Assembly: GCA_902538085.1 (NCBI GenBank)
Contig: CACBDV010000001.1
Coordinates: 169,766 to 233,765 of the forward strand
Source: an uncultured Alphaproteobacteria bacterium
GTDB lineage: Bacteria > Pseudomonadota > Alphaproteobacteria > HIMB59
Length of the DNA: 64,000 nucleotides
Reading direction: 5' to 3'
The notes under the pieces: model-generated
Databases searched by the model: none
What the model was told of the DNA's origin: nothing
What the model saw: the letters and a program-made list of their open reading frames with translations, nothing else
Part shown: positions 61,546 through 64,000 of the stretch, one piece after another
Layout: every line of letters begins with the position of its first letter
Position numbering within the stretch: position 1 is the stretch's first letter
Made by a program: the position numbers and the translations under genes

Positions 61546-62538
61546 ATGAAGAAGTCTTTAGATCAAAAAATTCTTAGAATAAAAAAAAATAAATATTCGC
61601 CAAGAGACTTCATTATAGCAGATGCTAAAGATGGTGATTTAGCAATGGGTGTCACAACACCTGGATCAAAAAGAAATGAAAATGGAAAAATACTAAAAGA
61701 ATATAAAAACCTGGTAGATTACAAAAATGCGATGATATCAATGACTAAATCTGATTTAGTAGATATTATGCTGATGTCTGCATCAGTTGGTGAAGATCTC
61801 GTAAAAAGAAATTTATTTAAAAATTCAACTATTACACCTGCAATTAGAATGAATGATACGACTGATATCTGGCTTATGAGAAATGGAAATTATAGAAAAA
61901 CTAACCCTAGACCTTTTCGGTCTGCTCAAATGGACAAAGTAAGTAAGTTAGTTAACCTAGGTTTATTTTCTGTAACGTTTTCTAATAATGTTGACTATGA
62001 CCTTGCAATGTTAAATGCCTATAAAGAGTTTAGAATTGAAGCTTCTAAATATAAATTCAAACATTTTTTAGAAGTATTCAATTCCCCAATTGATCTAAAT
62101 ATGAACATAAGACAAATGGGTGATTACGTTAACGATTGCATTATAAAAGCAATAGCTGGGCAGACTAAAGATGAGAGACCTCTTTTTTTGAAAATAGCTT
62201 ACAATGGTCCAAAAGCAATGGAGGAGCTAGCCAGCTTCGATCCTGAAAATCTTATTGTTGGCATTCTTGGGGGTAGCAAAGGCACAACAAGAGATTGTTT
62301 TGAATTAATAAAAAAAGCCAGTCAATATGGTGCAAAAGTAGCTTTGTTTGGTAGAAAAATAAACTTAGCTGAAGATCCCATCTTATTAGTAAAAATTATG
62401 AGAGAAGTTGTTGAAAATAACATTAAACCTATAGATGCTGTTAAATTTTACCATTCTGAATTAAAGAAAAATAAACTCATACCTGACAGGAAGCTTTTAA
62501 AAGACGTTGAGATCACTGAAAAAGTTTTAAAATTATAA
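61546..62538 (+). CDS. Class I (Schiff-base) aldolase-like protein of the DeoC/FbaB/LacD type
   Basis: A 330-residue TIM-barrel protein. DFIIADAKDGDLAMGVTTPG lies near the N-terminus, PLFLKIAYNGPKAMEEL has a lysine in the place expected for the Schiff base, and NLIVGILGGSKGTTRDCFEL and AKVALFGRKINLAEDPI form the phosphate-binding end. The layout is that of class I aldolases such as FbaB and LsrF. The gene pairs with a PfkB kinase and an isomerase, so cleavage of a phosphorylated ketose (for example fructose 1-phosphate) fits. The assignment is by fold pattern. Confidence 0.65.
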   Translation: MKKSLDQKILRIKKNKYSPRDFIIADAKDGDLAMGVTTPGSKRNENGKILKEYKNLVDYKNAMISMTKSDLVDIMLMSASVGEDLVKRNLFKNSTITPAIRMNDTTDIWLMRNGNYRKTNPRPFRSAQMDKVSKLVNLGLFSVTFSNNVDYDLAMLNAYKEFRIEASKYKFKHFLEVFNSPIDLNMNIRQMGDYVNDCIIKAIAGQTKDERPLFLKIAYNGPKAMEELASFDPENLIVGILGGSKGTTRDCFELIKKASQYGAKVALFGRKINLAEDPILLVKIMREVVENNIKPIDAVKFYHSELKKNKLIPDRKLLKDVEITEKVLKL

Positions 62539-63510
62539 TTTAGATATATTAGGTAAATTTCCAGAGGAAGCATTAACTTTCATCATAGATGTCCCAGCTG
62601 CATGAGCCTTTTTGAGAGTTTTTTTTATGTCCCAATTTTCATGTATTCCAAATATAAACGCTGCACAAAAAGCATCTCCAGCTCCAACCGAATTTATTAC
62701 TCTGCTTTTTGGTAAAACCTTTGATTTAGTATAAATTTTTTTTGATCTATCAAAATAGAGCGACTCAGTTGGACTATGAATAACAACTCCTCTAATAATG
62801 CCCTTTTTGAAAACTTTACTAATTAACTCAGTTAAGATTTTTTGATTAAGTTTTTTATTGAAGTCGTAAATTTTTTTATTAAATAGTATCTCTGCTTCAA
62901 TTTCATTCAAAAGCAAATAATCGGTAAATGGCAATGAGCTTTCAATAATATTTTTGTATTTAGGGTGCTTATTTGAAACTAAATCTAAAACTGTTATCAC
63001 ATTTTTACTTTTAGCTTTTTTTAAAACTTTTGATAAACGAGTTTTTTTGTCAACATCAAATTTGTCCAATTTACCTAGTAGTGTAATATATCCGACATAA
63101 AGAACTTTAGGTGCAGTTTTTAATTGGTTTATTTTAAAATGTTTTTTGTCAAGTAAACTGTTTGCCCCTGGATAATATAAAAAAGTTCTTTCTTTTTGTT
63201 TTTCAAACATACAAACGGTATGAGAAGTAGAAATTTGCTTTGATACAATCAAATATTTAGTCTCTATTTTATTTTCTCTACAATGTTTCTTTATAATTGA
63301 TGCATCTGTATCAAGTCCAATTGATCCCATTGCGTACATTGGATGTTTAAATCCTAAAGAATTTAAATCTGTTAAAACATTTGATGGACCTCCACCTACG
63401 CATTGAAAAGTATTCGAAATTGGCTCTAATTTACCTCTCTCAGGTAAATTATCTATTTTGTAAGTGGTATCTACACACCACATTCCAAGGCCAATTATAC
63501 CTCTTTGCAT
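62533..63510 (-). CDS. PfkB-family sugar kinase
   Basis: A 325-residue ribokinase-fold kinase starting GIIGLGMWCVDTTYKIDNLP, with GGGPSNVLTDLNSLG and the ATP site VINSVGAGDAFCAAFIFG containing the catalytic Asp. It may be a fructokinase, 1-phosphofructokinase or ketose kinase. It overlaps the lyxose isomerase-like gene by one base and converges with the aldolase gene over 6 bases, so isomerase, kinase and aldolase form a compact three-gene module. Confidence 0.9.
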   Translation of the reverse strand: MQRGIIGLGMWCVDTTYKIDNLPERGKLEPISNTFQCVGGGPSNVLTDLNSLGFKHPMYAMGSIGLDTDASIIKKHCRENKIETKYLIVSKQISTSHTVCMFEKQKERTFLYYPGANSLLDKKHFKINQLKTAPKVLYVGYITLLGKLDKFDVDKKTRLSKVLKKAKSKNVITVLDLVSNKHPKYKNIIESSLPFTDYLLLNEIEAEILFNKKIYDFNKKLNQKILTELISKVFKKGIIRGVVIHSPTESLYFDRSKKIYTKSKVLPKSRVINSVGAGDAFCAAFIFGIHENWDIKKTLKKAHAAGTSMMKVNASSGNLPNISKL

Positions 63511-64000
63511 TATATTTCATTCCAGAGAGGATGAATCGCAACTTCATCTTCTTCAATTTCAGTAAACCTTCCTACACTTTCTAAAAAATAGTTATCTTTA
63601 TTATCATCGTTGACTTGAGAAACCTCTCCTGCCATAACCATTCCTGAACCCTCAGCTGAGTAAAATTTATGATATATGTTTCTTTCAACAGTGACGCTCT
63701 GACCTCTTTTTAAAATTAAGGGTTCTCTTGGTGCTACGGAAACTATTTCACCATCAACAAGAACATCAATTTTAGAGTTTAATTCAATTTGATTTGAGTC
63801 GACTTCTAAAAATTCAATTACTAATTCCCCGCCTCCCCGATTAATTATATCCTCTAGTTTTACCTTATGGCTATGAAAAGGAATTTCTTGACCTTCTCTC
63901 ATAAACAATAACTTTTCAGCATAGGGTTTGTCATCGTTATTACCCTGTATTCCATTCCTTATACAAAACAAGGTGATACCTTTTTTTTCAAATTCGCCTT
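63510..64000 (-). CDS. D-lyxose/D-mannose isomerase-type cupin, partial, runs off right edge
   Basis: The open frame continues to the right edge with no upstream stop, so the 153 residues after an internal TTG at 63971 are not the full protein (family about 225). Seen are KGITLFCIRNGIQGNNDDKP, EIPFHSHKVKLEDIINRGGG (two metal-binding His and a Glu), YHKFYSAEGSGMVMAGEVSQ and ESVGRFTEIEEDEVA. This is the D-lyxose ketol-isomerase family, which interconverts D-lyxose with D-xylulose and D-mannose with D-fructose. Either product fits the neighbouring xylB and PfkB kinase. Confidence 0.9.
   Translation of the reverse strand, partial: GEFEKKGITLFCIRNGIQGNNDDKPYAEKLLFMREGQEIPFHSHKVKLEDIINRGGGELVIEFLEVDSNQIELNSKIDVLVDGEIVSVAPREPLILKRGQSVTVERNIYHKFYSAEGSGMVMAGEVSQVNDDNKDNYFLESVGRFTEIEEDEVAIHPLWNEI

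Noticed and set aside
1..64000. Mobile elements, phage genes, CRISPR, tRNA or rRNA
   Set aside because: No transposase or integrase frame, no direct-repeat array and no recognisable tRNA or rRNA sequence was seen by reading.

Overview
The window is AT-rich, densely coded DNA from what looks like a marine, heterotrophic, proteorhodopsin-bearing alphaproteobacterium with a streamlined genome. Short or overlapping gene junctions, a green-type rhodopsin, a rhizobial-type FrcBCA fructose importer and four CUT2-type (ribose/xylose-like) ABC importers suggest a relative of the AEGEAN-169/HIMB59 group. This assignment is inference from gene content; there is no rRNA, tRNA, insertion sequence, CRISPR array or phage gene in the window, and no stretch over 300 bases without a gene.

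Layout. (1) 1-7319, minus strand: an N,N-dimethylformamidase-like amidohydrolase (small subunit, and large subunit cut by the left edge), a sodium:solute symporter, an alpha/beta hydrolase, an SCP2-like small protein, a YqiK-type flotillin and a rhodopsin that has lost the usual proton-donor carboxylate. (2) 7443-19578: a divergent pair of operons joining a four-gene CUT2-type importer (one permease with about 400 extra residues) to a split biotin-dependent carboxylase related to urea carboxylase and 5-oxoprolinase: PxpA, biotin carboxylase, PxpB-like, PxpC-like and BCCP, plus a GST-like protein. (3) 19571-27672: small exported or unknown proteins, an orphan ParA ATPase, an iron-type alcohol dehydrogenase and a GldA/GldF/GldG/DUF4340 ABC exporter cluster. 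(4) 27673-48573: a myo-inositol-type catabolic island (iolJ, iolB, iolC, iolE, iolG, dehydrogenases, a TPP-dependent E1alpha/E1beta pair with a free-standing lipoyl domain, an M24-fold protein, SDRs, an HpaI aldolase) with its own importer. A regulator in the middle fuses a winged helix to a cytoplasmic sugar-binding-protein domain, and the same 17-base inverted repeat lies in three of its promoter regions. iolD is missing from the window. (5) 48582-56374: an importer plus TIM-barrel isomerase, two-piece transketolase and FGGY kinase, the gene set of the non-oxidative transketolase route for D-apiose. (6) 56451-64000: FrcBCA fructose importer, FrcK-like kinase, xylulokinase, class I aldolase-like protein, PfkB kinase and a D-lyxose-isomerase-type cupin cut by the right edge.

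How the genes work together: each importer sits beside the enzymes that probably use its substrate, and all catabolic routes would end in central sugar phosphates or acetyl-CoA. In three of the importers the binding-protein gene is separated from the permease/ATPase genes by a strong hairpin, which should give much more binding protein than membrane components. Several catabolic and regulatory genes start directly behind a -10 box and appear leaderless, whereas binding-protein genes carry strong Shine-Dalgarno sites. The best candidates for an undescribed system are the carboxylase-importer cluster and the inositol regulon with its binding-protein-derived transcription factor.
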